64,000 nt of DNA from Streptomyces atratus (lineage in GTDB: Bacteria > Actinomycetota > Actinomycetes > Streptomycetales > Streptomycetaceae), in the NCBI RefSeq assembly GCF_900119365.1, contig NZ_FPJO01000025.1:1-64000 (forward strand). The letters run 5' to 3'. Within the stretch, counting starts at the first letter, position 1. Each line of letters opens with the position of its first letter. The notes under the pieces are model-generated. The model searched no databases, was not told the origin of the DNA, and was given only the letters and a program-made list of their open reading frames with translations. Below are positions 26,001-33,689 of this stretch, piece by piece. The translations under genes were made by a program, and so were the position numbers.

Positions 26001-27317
26001 CGGCGCACCGGCGGCGAGGACCGGGCCGTCGTTGGAGGGCAGTCCGGCCAGCACGGCGATCGCACCGCGCTTCTCCGCCTCCCGCGCCCACTCCACGGCG
26101 CTCGCCGTCAGGTACCGCGCGTCGGAGGCGACGAGCATCTGGGCCCGTACGATCTTTCCGCGTACGTCGCCGACCCGCTCCCAGTCCTCGGGGGTGCCCT
26201 CGCCGACATCGACGAGCGGCGCAGTGACCGCGTCCTTCGGCGGGTTCGCGGACAGCACGCCGCGGTAGCTCTGGATCAACTCGGGTTTCCGGCCCGCCAG
26301 ATAGGCGCTGGGCAGCCGCAGATTGCTGGTCGACGCGCCGACCGAGAGCACACCGTCGGCCGTGCCGGGGCTGCTGACCGTACCCGCGCCCGGCCCGTCG
26401 TTCCCGGCCGCCGCCACCACGACGACACCGGCCCGTACGGCCGCCGTCGCGGCCCTGCCCAGCGGATCGGTTCCGTCGCCGGGGCCGCCGAGGCTCATGT
26501 TGATGACGTCGGCGCGGTGCGGGTTGGCCGGGTCGGAGGCCGCCTCCATTCCGGCGATGATGTCCGAGGTGTAGCCGGAGCCGTCGGCGTCCATCACCTT
26601 GTACGCCAGCAGATTCGCGCCGGGCGCCACACCGGTGACGCCGCCCTTCCCTGCGGCCTTGCCCGCGACGATGCCGGCGACGTGGGTGCCGTGGCCGTTG
26701 TCGTCCATCGGGTCCTCGTCGCCGTTGACGAAGTCGTGCCCGCCGACGACCTTGTGGCCCTTGCCGAGTCCGCCACCCAGGTCGGGGTGGGTGTAGTCCA
26801 CCCCGCTGTCCAGGATCGCGACGGTGGTGCCCCTGCCGTTGACGCGGCTTCCGGCGGGGTCCTGGCGCTGCCAGACGCCGGGTGCGCCGATGAGCGGCAC
26901 GCTCGCGTCCGTCTTCGTCAGCACCCGGGTGTCGGGGCGGACGGCGGTGACGCCCGGCAGTGCGGACAGCCGCCCCACCTCGGACGCGGGCACCGTCATC
27001 GCCACGGCATCGACGAGCAGGCTCAGCCTGCGGGTTGCCGACGGGTGCAGCCCGGCACGTCTCGCCGAGCCGAGGAAGGTCTCCTGTCGTGCGTCGATCG
27101 CCCGGCGGGCGGCACCGATGTCGCGGGCGGCCCCGGCGGACAGCAGTGAACCACCGGGCGCGGCGGTGACCGCGGGGTTCCGGGACAGTTCGACGAGCAC
27201 TCGTTGCGACGGGTCGTGGGCGGACGCGTCGGCGGCACCCGGTGTCGCCGCCAGCGTGCCGGCGAGCACGACGGCGGCGAGAGCGGCATGACGTGGTCTT
27301 CGTGACTTCATTGCCAT
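23088..27317 (-). CDS. Secreted S8 subtilase with a C-terminal Asp-box propeller region
   Basis: A 1409-residue secreted serine protease. After a signal peptide (HAALAAVVLAGTLAATPGAADA) and an I9-like propeptide, the S8 domain carries Asp170 (VAILDSGVDYTHPDL), His209 (DNGHGTHVAG) and Ser555 (MSGTSMAAPHVAG). A PA-like insert lies between His and Ser. Fn3-like segments follow from about residue 600. From about residue 800 to the end there are at least ten Asp-boxes of S.D.G.tW type, such as TDNGASW, TDDNGRTW, TDAGDHW, HDGGKTW, RDHGRTW, SDGGNSW, GDGGATW and TDHGRSW, predicting one or two sortilin/sialidase-like propellers. Start ATG 27317 is preferred (AGGA upstream); Met at 27311 is an alternative. 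It is divergent from an HTH regulator across 91 bp. Confidence 0.93.
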   Translation of the reverse strand: MAMKSRRPRHAALAAVVLAGTLAATPGAADASAHDPSQRVLVELSRNPAVTAAPGGSLLSAGAARDIGAARRAIDARQETFLGSARRAGLHPSATRRLSLLVDAVAMTVPASEVGRLSALPGVTAVRPDTRVLTKTDASVPLIGAPGVWQRQDPAGSRVNGRGTTVAILDSGVDYTHPDLGGGLGKGHKVVGGHDFVNGDEDPMDDNGHGTHVAGIVAGKAAGKGGVTGVAPGANLLAYKVMDADGSGYTSDIIAGMEAASDPANPHRADVINMSLGGPGDGTDPLGRAATAAVRAGVVVVAAAGNDGPGAGTVSSPGTADGVLSVGASTSNLRLPSAYLAGRKPELIQSYRGVLSANPPKDAVTAPLVDVGEGTPEDWERVGDVRGKIVRAQMLVASDARYLTASAVEWAREAEKRGAIAVLAGLPSNDGPVLAAGAPDGVRPPEVNPEPGVTEVPSSPARIDASGDSLRMDRLVVMGIDSTQYQELSSRLAAGKVSVTLRGTDTTDRIASFSSRGPTQGFGLKPDLVAPGVEIRSTVPKSLYGPGQYRMSGTSMAAPHVAGAAALLRQLHPGRTPAEIKAELIGTAKPLSGTGPTTRGAGRLDVAAAASATVSASPASVSFGLADLSRRQVGGTAKVTLHNPGKRPVTTSLRTDGPAKVWPRRVTVPAGRTATVTVSLRVARPAADTEIGGRLTATPDRGPAIGVPYLLAVRHLAVQAAPDPSDGHSTVHIAPPTRLAAPPVVTVTPPRGEPVELASTLDAATGYYRAQVTGSVAGAYRVSVRGTAATGQLLTGASAFEVTPVDSREDRWEPVGPNSEAGSVALSSNRPQQAVLTQYQKAAPWLTTDNGASWRQLGRLPVADGTGPLVVDAENPDRWWYAVNSVHDGSRRGAVLRTDDNGRTWRTLDVPDTRIVTLVADERTRTLVAVTSDALLVSTDAGDHWTTYPTGVTGAVTAAAVTGDTLYLTTYHGVWARSGIGSGDPGEARLLFEPSEGTVSGPAADASVVAVYVTDRGVVGSHDGGKTWDTLLPMAEGGLRPTVSGGDLYLSTLSGGGRLSRDHGRTWTEVAGPSRAAVPVDYDRWADGSVTVAGEQDGLYRGTADGTGYRRIGVQGLTVNDLAVSDGRLLAATDSAVFRTALPVAGPEWGRSGGEGKRGVGVPQLAVSAKDPKVVWKVRRTASGAFTVERSSDGGNSWEKRGSSAEVPTALLVHPADPDRVMVGFRSLLGEGLFATGDGGATWKNLYHDRSFDTIVGDPADPRRLWLGNTAGLYRSDDGGVTVTKVADGPVTAIDLDGRRLAVGGESVRVSTDGGRTFRTSDTGAPAIHVSDLLRVGDTLYAATTSSRASGLLQGGRGVLRSTDHGRSWQNISTGLQNTDTTRLAADPDGRTLYVGTVDGGVHRLDLRH

Positions 27318-27364
27318 GCGTAAAGGTCCTAGTGGTGAAGGCACTTGCCGCACAACTGATCTTC

Positions 27365-27399
27365 GTGGCCCATTGCTGCCGCTGGCACAACTGGGCCAC
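27365..27399. promoter_or_regulatory. Inverted repeat between subtilase and its divergent regulator
   Basis: GTGGCCCA at 27365-27372 is matched by TGGGCCAC at 27392-27399, a perfect 8-bp inverted repeat 27 bp centre to centre. The 9-mer GCACAACTG also occurs twice in direct orientation (27350-27358 and 27385-27393). The array lies in the 91-bp space between the divergent starts, so it is a likely operator for the regulator at 27409. Confidence 0.55.
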
Positions 27400-27408
27400 C
27401 ATCCGTCC

Positions 27409-28371
27409 ATGACTCCCGAAACGCCGGAACTCACGGCGGCAGGCATCGACCCGTTCGACGAGAGCGTCTACCGCGCCGTCCTGACCCGGCGTACGGCGGC
27501 GCCCGCCGAACTCACCGCGGATCTCGGCTGTTCGGCCGAGCGCATCGCCCGCGCGCTGGACCGGCTCCGCGACCACGGGCTGGTCGGCCGGCTCGCCGGC
27601 ACCCGCCGCCGGTACGCCGCGATCGAGCCGGGGGCCGCCGTCGAGGCCCTGGTGCGGGCCAGGAGCAACGAGCTGGAGCGGGTGCGTTCGGCGGCCGGTG
27701 AGCTGTCCCGGCTGTTCGCCGCCGCGCGCACCGGCGCGAGCGACGAGGACGAGGTGGAGATCACCACCGGCAGCGAGGCGCTCGGCCGCTGGTTCGTCCG
27801 CCTCCAGCAGGAGGCCCACGAGGACGTGATGACCCTGGACCGGCCGCCGTACGCCCTGACCACCTCCAACCCGGTGGAGGCGACGGCGCTCGGCCGCGGC
27901 GTGCGCTACCGTGCGGTCTACGCCCCCGAGGCCCTGGAGTGGCCGGGTGTCCTCGGCGACATCCGCGAACTGGTCCGGCACGGCGAACAGGCCCGCGTCC
28001 TGCCCGGACTCGGCATCAAACTCGCCATCGCCGACCGCAGGCTGGCCCTGATGCCGCTCTCCCTCGACCTCGACGACGTCCGCGCCGCGGTGATCCGGCC
28101 GTCCACCCTGCTCGACGCCCTCACCGACTACTGGGAGCTGTGCTGGAAACAGGCCCTGCCCCTCGACGCCCCCGCCGAGGACCCCCTGAGCGAGGAGGAC
28201 CGACTCGTACTCACCCTCCTGGTCAGCGGCCTCAAGGACGAGGCGATAGCCCGCCAGCTCGGCTGGTCCGTCCGCACGATGCGCCGCCGCATCAGCCGTC
28301 TGCACGAGCTCCTCGGCGCCGCCAACCGTTTCCAGGCCGGTGTGATCGCGGCCCGTCGCGGCTGGCTGTGA
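27409..28371 (+). CDS. TrmB/LuxR-type helix-turn-helix regulator
   Basis: A 320-residue regulator with two DNA-binding segments. The N-terminal winged helix (VYRAVLTRRTAAPAELTADLGCSAERIARALDRLRDHGLV) resembles TrmB. The C-terminal HTH (EEDRLVLTLLVSGLKDEAIARQLGWSVRTMRRRISRLHELLGAANRFQAG) is LuxR-like. The middle (about 115-250) is the presumed sensor. Such proteins often sit beside subtilase genes in Streptomyces, and this one is divergent from the S8 protease across an inverted repeat, so it probably controls that gene. Confidence 0.85.
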   Translation: MTPETPELTAAGIDPFDESVYRAVLTRRTAAPAELTADLGCSAERIARALDRLRDHGLVGRLAGTRRRYAAIEPGAAVEALVRARSNELERVRSAAGELSRLFAAARTGASDEDEVEITTGSEALGRWFVRLQQEAHEDVMTLDRPPYALTTSNPVEATALGRGVRYRAVYAPEALEWPGVLGDIRELVRHGEQARVLPGLGIKLAIADRRLALMPLSLDLDDVRAAVIRPSTLLDALTDYWELCWKQALPLDAPAEDPLSEEDRLVLTLLVSGLKDEAIARQLGWSVRTMRRRISRLHELLGAANRFQAGVIAARRGWL

Positions 28372-28432
28372 GCCCTCGCGCCCGGCGCGGCACGAGGGGA
28401 TGTGGTTCCGGCGCGCGCCGCGTGCCTGCACA

Positions 28433-30475
28433 ATGCGGTCTGTGATTGATGAAGATCCGTACCTGTGGCTGGAAGACGTCGAGGGCGAAGCCGCGCTCGA
28501 ATGGGTGGCCGAGCGGAACAACGAGACGGAGGCGGCACTGGCCGCCGACTCCGGGTTCGCGCCCCTGAAGGAGCGCCTGCGGGAGGTGTTGGACGCCTCG
28601 GACCGCATCCCCTACGCCGTCCGCCGCGGAGCGTTCCTCTACAACTTCTGGAAGGACGCCGAGCACGTACGCGGGGTGTGGCGGCGTACGACGCCGGAGC
28701 AGTACCGCAAGGATGCCCCCGAGTGGGAGGTCCTTCTCGACGTCGACGCGCTCGCCGCGGCGGAGGGCGAGAAGTGGATGTGGGCGGGTGCGCGGGTGCG
28801 CCACCCGGACTACGGCCGGGCACTGGTGTGTCTGTCGCGCGACGGCGGTGACGCCGTCGTGGTCCGTGAGTACGACCTCGCCGCCCGGTCCTTCGTCGAA
28901 GGCGGATTCCAGGTGGGGGAGGCGAAGACGCATATCGAGTGGGCCGACACCGACACCGTCTTCATCGGCACGGACTTCGGGCCGGGCTCACTGACCGACG
29001 CCGGCTATCCGCGTACGATCCGCACATGGCGACGCGGCACGCCGCTGGAAGAGGCCGCCCAGGTCTTCGAGGCCGGGACGGGGGACGTGGCGGCCTGGAG
29101 CCGGCACGACACCACACCCGGTTTCGAGCGGGACTTCGTCGCCCGGTGGCTGGACTTCTTCCGCAGCGAGATGTTCCTGCTGACCCCGGACGCCGGGCTC
29201 GTCAGGATCGACGTCCCCGACGACGCGGATGCCCACGCCCATCGCCGCCATCTGGTCGTGCATCCGAAGTCCGACTGGCTCGGACAGCCGGCGGGCTCCC
29301 TGCTGGCGTTCGACTTCGACGCCTTCCTGGCGGGCGACCGCACCGTGGAGGTGCTGTTCACCCCGGACGAGCGGACGGCTCTGTCCAGGTACTCCTGGAC
29401 CCGCCGCCATCTGGTCCTGGAGACGATGAGAGACGTCAGCACCCGCATCGAGGTCCTCACCCCCGGTCCCGGAGGCGCGTGGGCACGCAGCCCGCTCGCG
29501 GACGTCCCGGCGCTGTCCGCGGTCACGGTCGTGGACACGGACCCGGACGTCTCCGACGAGTACTTCCTGGACGTGTCGGGGTTCTTGCAGCCGCCCACGC
29601 TCCACCACGGGCGGATCGGCGCCGACTCGGAGATCCTCAAGCAGACTCCGGCTCGTTTCGCCACGGCCGGTCTGGCGGTCGAGCAGTTCTTCGCGACCTC
29701 CCTGGACGGCACGCGGGTGCCGTACTTCGTGATCGGCCCCGCTCATTCCCCCGGCGGCCCCGGCCCCGTCCTGCTCTACGGCTACGGCGGCTTCGAGGTC
29801 TCCCTCACCCCCTCCTACGACGCGGTGACGGGCCGGGCGTGGCTGGAGCGCGGCGGCACGTACGTGGTCGCGAACATCCGGGGCGGCGGCGAGTACGGAC
29901 CGGACTGGCACCAGGCCGCGCTGGGCGCGGACCGGCCTCGGGCCTACGAGGACTTCGCGGCCGTCGCCACGGACCTCGTCGCGCGCGGCATCACCACCCC
30001 GGCCATGCTGGGCGCCACGGGAGCGAGCAACGGCGGGCTGCTCATGGGCGCGATGCTCACCCGCTACCCGCACCTGTTCGGCGCGATCGTCGTTCAGGTG
30101 CCGCTGCTGGACATGCTCCGCTTTCACAAGCTCCTCGCAGGCGCATCCTGGACCGCCGAATACGGCAACCCGGACACCGGGGCCGATCGTCCCCATCTCC
30201 GCGAGATCTCCCCGTACCACCAGCTCACCGCGGACCGGGACTACCCGCCCGTTCTGCTGACGACCTCCACCCGTGACGACCGCGTCCACCCCGGCCATGC
30301 CCGCAAGGCGGCCGCACGGCTGCGCGAGCTCGGTCACCCGGTCCTGTTCCACGAGAACACCGGCGGCGGCCACGCGGGCGCCAGCAACAACGAAGAGTCC
30401 GCCCACAACGAGGCCCTGGTGCACACCTTCCTGTGGCGACACCTCACCCGGGCGGAGCGACCGGCCATGGACTGA
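28433..30475 (+). CDS. Prolyl oligopeptidase family serine peptidase (S9A)
   Basis: A 680-residue cytoplasmic peptidase. The N-terminus DEDPYLWLEDVEGEAALEWVAERN is typical of S9A enzymes. The alpha/beta-hydrolase domain carries Ser532 in GASNGGLLMG, the Asp in TSTRDDRVHPGHA and the His in NTGGGHAGAS. A seven-bladed propeller occupies the middle. There is no signal peptide. The ATG at 28433 is chosen; a GTG four codons inside is possible. It ends in a hairpin at 30481-30511 shared with the convergent PHP-domain gene. Confidence 0.92.
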   Translation: MRSVIDEDPYLWLEDVEGEAALEWVAERNNETEAALAADSGFAPLKERLREVLDASDRIPYAVRRGAFLYNFWKDAEHVRGVWRRTTPEQYRKDAPEWEVLLDVDALAAAEGEKWMWAGARVRHPDYGRALVCLSRDGGDAVVVREYDLAARSFVEGGFQVGEAKTHIEWADTDTVFIGTDFGPGSLTDAGYPRTIRTWRRGTPLEEAAQVFEAGTGDVAAWSRHDTTPGFERDFVARWLDFFRSEMFLLTPDAGLVRIDVPDDADAHAHRRHLVVHPKSDWLGQPAGSLLAFDFDAFLAGDRTVEVLFTPDERTALSRYSWTRRHLVLETMRDVSTRIEVLTPGPGGAWARSPLADVPALSAVTVVDTDPDVSDEYFLDVSGFLQPPTLHHGRIGADSEILKQTPARFATAGLAVEQFFATSLDGTRVPYFVIGPAHSPGGPGPVLLYGYGGFEVSLTPSYDAVTGRAWLERGGTYVVANIRGGGEYGPDWHQAALGADRPRAYEDFAAVATDLVARGITTPAMLGATGASNGGLLMGAMLTRYPHLFGAIVVQVPLLDMLRFHKLLAGASWTAEYGNPDTGADRPHLREISPYHQLTADRDYPPVLLTTSTRDDRVHPGHARKAAARLRELGHPVLFHENTGGGHAGASNNEESAHNEALVHTFLWRHLTRAERPAMD

Positions 30476-30480
30476 CCGGG

Positions 30481-30511
30481 CACGGTCCGCCCCCCGATCG
30501 GCCGGACCGTG
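30481..30511. terminator. Hairpin between convergent genes
   Basis: CACGGTCCG at 30481-30489 pairs exactly with CGGACCGTG at 30503-30511, loop 13 nt, between the prolyl oligopeptidase stop and the PHP gene stop. Confidence 0.7.
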
Positions 30512-30519
30512 TGACTCGT

Positions 30520-31509
30520 TCAGGTCAGGACGACCGGATTGCCGAGCGCCGCCATGCGCCCGTCGGGACGGCGTACCTCGACCCGGACGAAAGCGGACGC
30601 CGCCGCATCGGTGCGCCACTCCACGGTGCCCGGTCCCGATGCGGGCAACGACGCGTGGTGCGCCCTCCCCCGCTCGGTGTGAAAACTGACGGTCCCGGAG
30701 GGCACACCGCGTACGTCCACCCGTACCTCGGCCGGTGCGTCTCCCGCCTTCAGCCGCTCGCCGATCCCGGCGCTACGGCCACCGGCCGAGACCGTCAACG
30801 ACAGCTCGACAGCGGCCGATTCGGCGATCCAGCTCCGGCCGGCCCGGATTCCGGCGAGGATCGCGTCGACGCTCAGATCCTCGGCCAGCACGACGGTGTG
30901 CGGGATGCCGATCCGGTCCTCCAGATGTGTGTCGCTGTTGCCCATCGCCGGCCGCCACCGTCCCCGGTGGACGTCCGCGGCCAGGCCGCGACCCCACTCG
31001 GCCAGGGCCGCCTCGTTGTCGGCATTCCACGGCTCGTCCGAGCTCCACAGCCCGTTCCACACCTCGACCGCATCGAACCCCTGGTACGGGTACATGAACG
31101 TGCCCGAGGCGTACGGTGCGTGCGGATGGGCCGCCACGCACAGCCCACCGGCCCGATGGACTTCGTCCAGACACCGGCCGACCCGCTCGTCCCGCAGGCC
31201 GTACCGCCAGTCGACCACCTGTCCGGGGTGGATACCCAACGCCAGCCAGTGCCCGGTCCGGGTGGTGACCTCTTCGCCGAGGATCACCAGCAGATCGTCG
31301 CCGATGTGCCGGTTCCAGACGCCGTGCGCCTCGGAGGTGTTGTGTTCGGTGGTCGCCAGGAAATCCAGCCCCGCCGCACGGGCACCGGCCGCGAGCTGCT
31401 CCGGTGTCAACCTGCCGTCCGAGTGCACCGAATGCACATGGCAGTCGCCCCGGTACCAACCGCGCCCCCGGCCCGCCACGCGCGTAGGCGGAAATTCCGA
31501 TCCCGACAT
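30520..31509 (-). CDS. PHP-domain metallohydrolase (CehA/McbA type)
   Basis: A 329-residue protein of the PHP superfamily. Metal-binding motifs are DCHVHSVHSDG near residue 22, TTEHNTSEAHG, GLCVAAHPHAPY and the late NSDTHLEDRIG. CehA/McbA-type proteins hydrolyse carbamates or phosphoesters with a metal centre. No signal peptide is present. A C-terminal beta-rich part (about residues 235-329) is extra to the core. It is divergent from a GntR regulator (168 bp between starts). Confidence 0.85.
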   Translation of the reverse strand: MSGSEFPPTRVAGRGRGWYRGDCHVHSVHSDGRLTPEQLAAGARAAGLDFLATTEHNTSEAHGVWNRHIGDDLLVILGEEVTTRTGHWLALGIHPGQVVDWRYGLRDERVGRCLDEVHRAGGLCVAAHPHAPYASGTFMYPYQGFDAVEVWNGLWSSDEPWNADNEAALAEWGRGLAADVHRGRWRPAMGNSDTHLEDRIGIPHTVVLAEDLSVDAILAGIRAGRSWIAESAAVELSLTVSAGGRSAGIGERLKAGDAPAEVRVDVRGVPSGTVSFHTERGRAHHASLPASGPGTVEWRTDAAASAFVRVEVRRPDGRMAALGNPVVLT

Positions 31510-31677
31510 CCGTTCCCCCTGCCGGTTCGATGCGTGCTCGCCACACCCAGCCTGCCATTCCCCTCGACCCTCCGTTGCCCGCCCGTGTCGCGACCCTGCT
31601 GCACAGGGGGAGCACCTACGAGAGCGCCGCCGTCGGCATGCCGAATACGGACGTCAAGTGATGAGAGAATTGAGGAC

Positions 31678-32325
31678 ATGACAGGGTCTGGGGACTTCGA
31701 GCCCGAGTCGGAGCGGGTCACGCGCCAGCTGCGTGACGAAATCATCGAGGGTGTGCGTGAGCCGGGCAGCAAACTCGTCGAGCGCGAGCTCGCCGCGGAG
31801 CTCGGTGTGAGCAGGCTGCCCGTCCGAGAGGCTCTGAAGGCGCTGGTCACCGAGGGGCTGGTCACACCCAGGCCGCGAACCTGGGCCGTCGTACGGGAGT
31901 TCACACCGGCGGACGTCGAAGACCTCGACGAGGTCCGTGCGGCCCTGGAGACGCTGACTTTCCGGCTCGCCGCCCAACGGCGCACCCGTGCGGGGCTGGA
32001 GAAGCTCCGCGCGGATCTCGAAGCGGAGCTGAAGGCGGCGGAGAAGGGTGATGCCGTATGTGCCCACCGGGCCGCCGCCGACTTTCACGAGACGGTCACC
32101 GCGCTGGCCGACAACGAACTCCTGAACGAGCTCCAGGCCGCCCTCCGCAGCAGGATGCGCTGGCTGCTGGGGCAGCACGACGACCTGACGGGCGTCGCGC
32201 AGGAGCACGAGGGCCTGTACAAGGCGATCGCGGAGCGTGATGTCGCTCGGGTTGAAAAGCTGGCAGGCAAACACCTGGTGACGGGTCGCAACGCGGCAGC
32301 CGTGCGACGCAAGCACCAGGGCTGA
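31678..32325 (+). CDS. GntR family regulator (FadR/FCD type)
   Basis: A 215-residue repressor-type protein. The winged helix RQLRDEIIEGVREPGSKLVERELAAELGVSRLPVREALKALVTEGLV is at about residues 14-60. The FCD domain follows, with likely metal ligands in ADFHETVTALADNELL. It probably senses a carboxylate or related small molecule. Directly downstream is a stretch of decayed genes, including possible purine or carbamoyl-phosphate catabolic pieces, so its original targets may have been lost. The PHP hydrolase may be a remaining target. Confidence 0.88.
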   Translation: MTGSGDFEPESERVTRQLRDEIIEGVREPGSKLVERELAAELGVSRLPVREALKALVTEGLVTPRPRTWAVVREFTPADVEDLDEVRAALETLTFRLAAQRRTRAGLEKLRADLEAELKAAEKGDAVCAHRAAADFHETVTALADNELLNELQAALRSRMRWLLGQHDDLTGVAQEHEGLYKAIAERDVARVEKLAGKHLVTGRNAAAVRRKHQG

Positions 32326-32382
32326 GCGGTACGGCCCGGCCGGCGGATCAAGGCAGGCCGGACCCCGGGCCCCGGCGGCCCT

Positions 32383-32496
32383 TCAAGCACCGGCCGGGGC
32401 GGCCCGCACGGCGGCGTCGACCTTCGGCTTCATCGGCCCTTCGGCGAAGGCCAGCCGGGAGATCTCCTCCGGTGATGCGGTGAGAATGTCCCGCTG
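32383..32496 (-). pseudogene. Remnant resembling a carbamate kinase C-terminus
   Basis: The reverse strand reads DILTASPEEISRLAFAEGPMKPKVDAAVRA to a TGA at 32383-32385. The FAEG-(S/P)M-x-PKV pattern is the C-terminal signature I know from carbamate kinase (ArcC). Nothing of the upstream kinase is present, so this is a fragment. Confidence 0.4.
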
Positions 32497-32605
32497 CTCG
32501 GGCATCCCTCCAGTTCTCGCTGACGAAGTCACCATCCGTGACTATCACCAGCATGTCCGCGACCAGGTCGTCCCGCGCCGCCACCTGGCGGGCCGCCCGG
32601 AGGCC

Positions 32606-32779
32606 GCGGTGCGCCAGGTGGCCTTCATCGCCTGGGCGGCGGGCGCCGCCGCGGGCGGACTCGTCCACTGGTTCGCACCGGAGTTCTCCGACGCGGTGAG
32701 CGGCCTCGCCGTGGCCCTGATCGTCCACGTCGTGATCGAGCGGGCCCCCGCCCGGCCCGCCGCGGCGCAGACGACGTAG
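32606..32779 (+). pseudogene. Remnant of a permease C-terminus
   Basis: In one plus frame, VAFIAWAAGAAAGGLVHWFAPEFSDAVSGLAVALIVHVVIE and a short Ala/Pro tail end at 32779. It looks like the last two membrane helices of a nucleobase or codB-like permease. The rest of the gene is absent and upstream in-frame sequence looks unrelated. Confidence 0.35.
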
Positions 32780-32800
32780 GACCTGCGTGGCAGTTCATCC

Positions 32801-33183
32801 GTGCTCATCGCCCTTGTGGCTCTTGTTTCGACGGTCGTCGCCCCGCGTCCTGGGCGGCACCCTCCGGCCGGAACCTCACGGTCGCGACCTACGACATCCA
32901 CCACGGTGCCGGGACCGACGACGTCCTGGACCTCAAGCGCATCGCAGGCGTCGTCAAGGACACCGGCGCCGACGTCATCGGCCTGCAGGAGGTCGACCGG
33001 CAGGAGGTCGACCGGCACTGGTCCTCGCGCAGCGACTTCGCCGATCAGGCCCAATGGCTCGCCGACCGGCTGCACATGCACGTGGTCTACGGGGCCAACC
33101 TCGATCTGGACCCGGAGCAGGCCGGCGATCCCCGCCGTCAGTACGGGACGGCGATCCTGTCCCGCTTCCCGGTCCTTGGGCGG
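32801..33183 (+). pseudogene. Truncated endonuclease/exonuclease/phosphatase family gene
   Basis: A signal-peptide-like start (VLIALVALVSTVVA, GTG at 32801) is followed, after a frame change, by NLTVATYDIHHGAGTDD, VVKDTGADVIGLQEVDR, HWSSRSDFADQAQWLADRL and YGTAILSRFPVL. These are the first blocks of an EEP-fold hydrolase (LQEVD carries the metal-binding Glu). The C-terminal half with the catalytic His is gone. A 15-bp direct duplication gives RQEVDRQEVDRH. Frameshift plus truncation mark it as broken. Confidence 0.7.
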
Positions 33184-33189
33184 TGTGCC

Positions 33190-33470
33190 GTCCGGGGCGC
33201 GTCGGGGGTCCGCGTCCGCGGGCCTGCTGAGCATGACGGGTATCGGCTACGCCGGTGCGATGGCCGAGGCCGGGGGCGGCGGGGCGCAGCAGATCGCCGG
33301 GGCCGGTCTCGCGGGGGGGCGCGGCGCTGCTGATGCTGGTGCTGGACCGGGCGCACCGTACGGCGCGCAGGGCGCGTGAGGCAGGTGAGCAGACGTCGCG
33401 GCCGAGCAGACCCACGCGGGAGGCGGCAGCGGGGCCTCCCTCTGACGGTGCGTCATCCCATTCGCGCTAA
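33190..33470 (+). pseudogene. Fragment of a membrane protein, unrecognised
   Basis: Following the broken EEP gene, split frames give GLLSMTGIGYAGAMAEAGGGGAQQIAGAGLA and then ALLMLVLDRAHRTARRAREAGEQ ending near 33470. This reads as two short hydrophobic segments and a basic cytoplasmic tail, broken by an indel near the G run at 33313-33320. I cannot name the family. Confidence 0.3.
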
Positions 33471-33580
33471 GCTGCAAGCGCCCCGCGGGGGAAGTCCGGT
33501 CGAAATCCGGCGCTGACCCGCAACGGTAGGCGGAGCCCGATACGTGGACCCGTAAGCCCGATTACCCGCGGCGGTGAAGG
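33445..33580 (+). promoter_or_regulatory. Cobalamin riboswitch 2, upstream of the B12 ABC transporter
   Basis: Ordered elements are GGGGGAAGTCCGGTCGAAATCCGGCGCTGACCC (33487 onward), the core GACCCGCAACGGTA at 33514-33527, and GTAAGCCCGATTACCCGC near 33552-33569. This is the AdoCbl-type core in its GCTGACCCGCAACGGT form. It lies about 110 bp before the transporter's GTG start. Confidence 0.88.
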
Positions 33581-33689
33581 CTCCTGTCGATTCGCCGTGG
33601 ACTGCGAGTGGTGCTGCACAGGGCGCTCCGCGTCCGGGCTGCTCCTTTGATCACGTAGGTGCACGGCCCGAGGCGAAAGCGATCCGCCC

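Noticed and set aside
24655..28608. A 1317-codon minus-strand frame overlapping the subtilase and regulator
   Set aside because: It spans two opposite genes and carries only Arg/Pro-rich shadow sequence.
30433..32325. GntR gene as a 630-residue protein
   Set aside because: The first 400 codons are antisense to the PHP hydrolase. The HTH starts just after ATG 31678.
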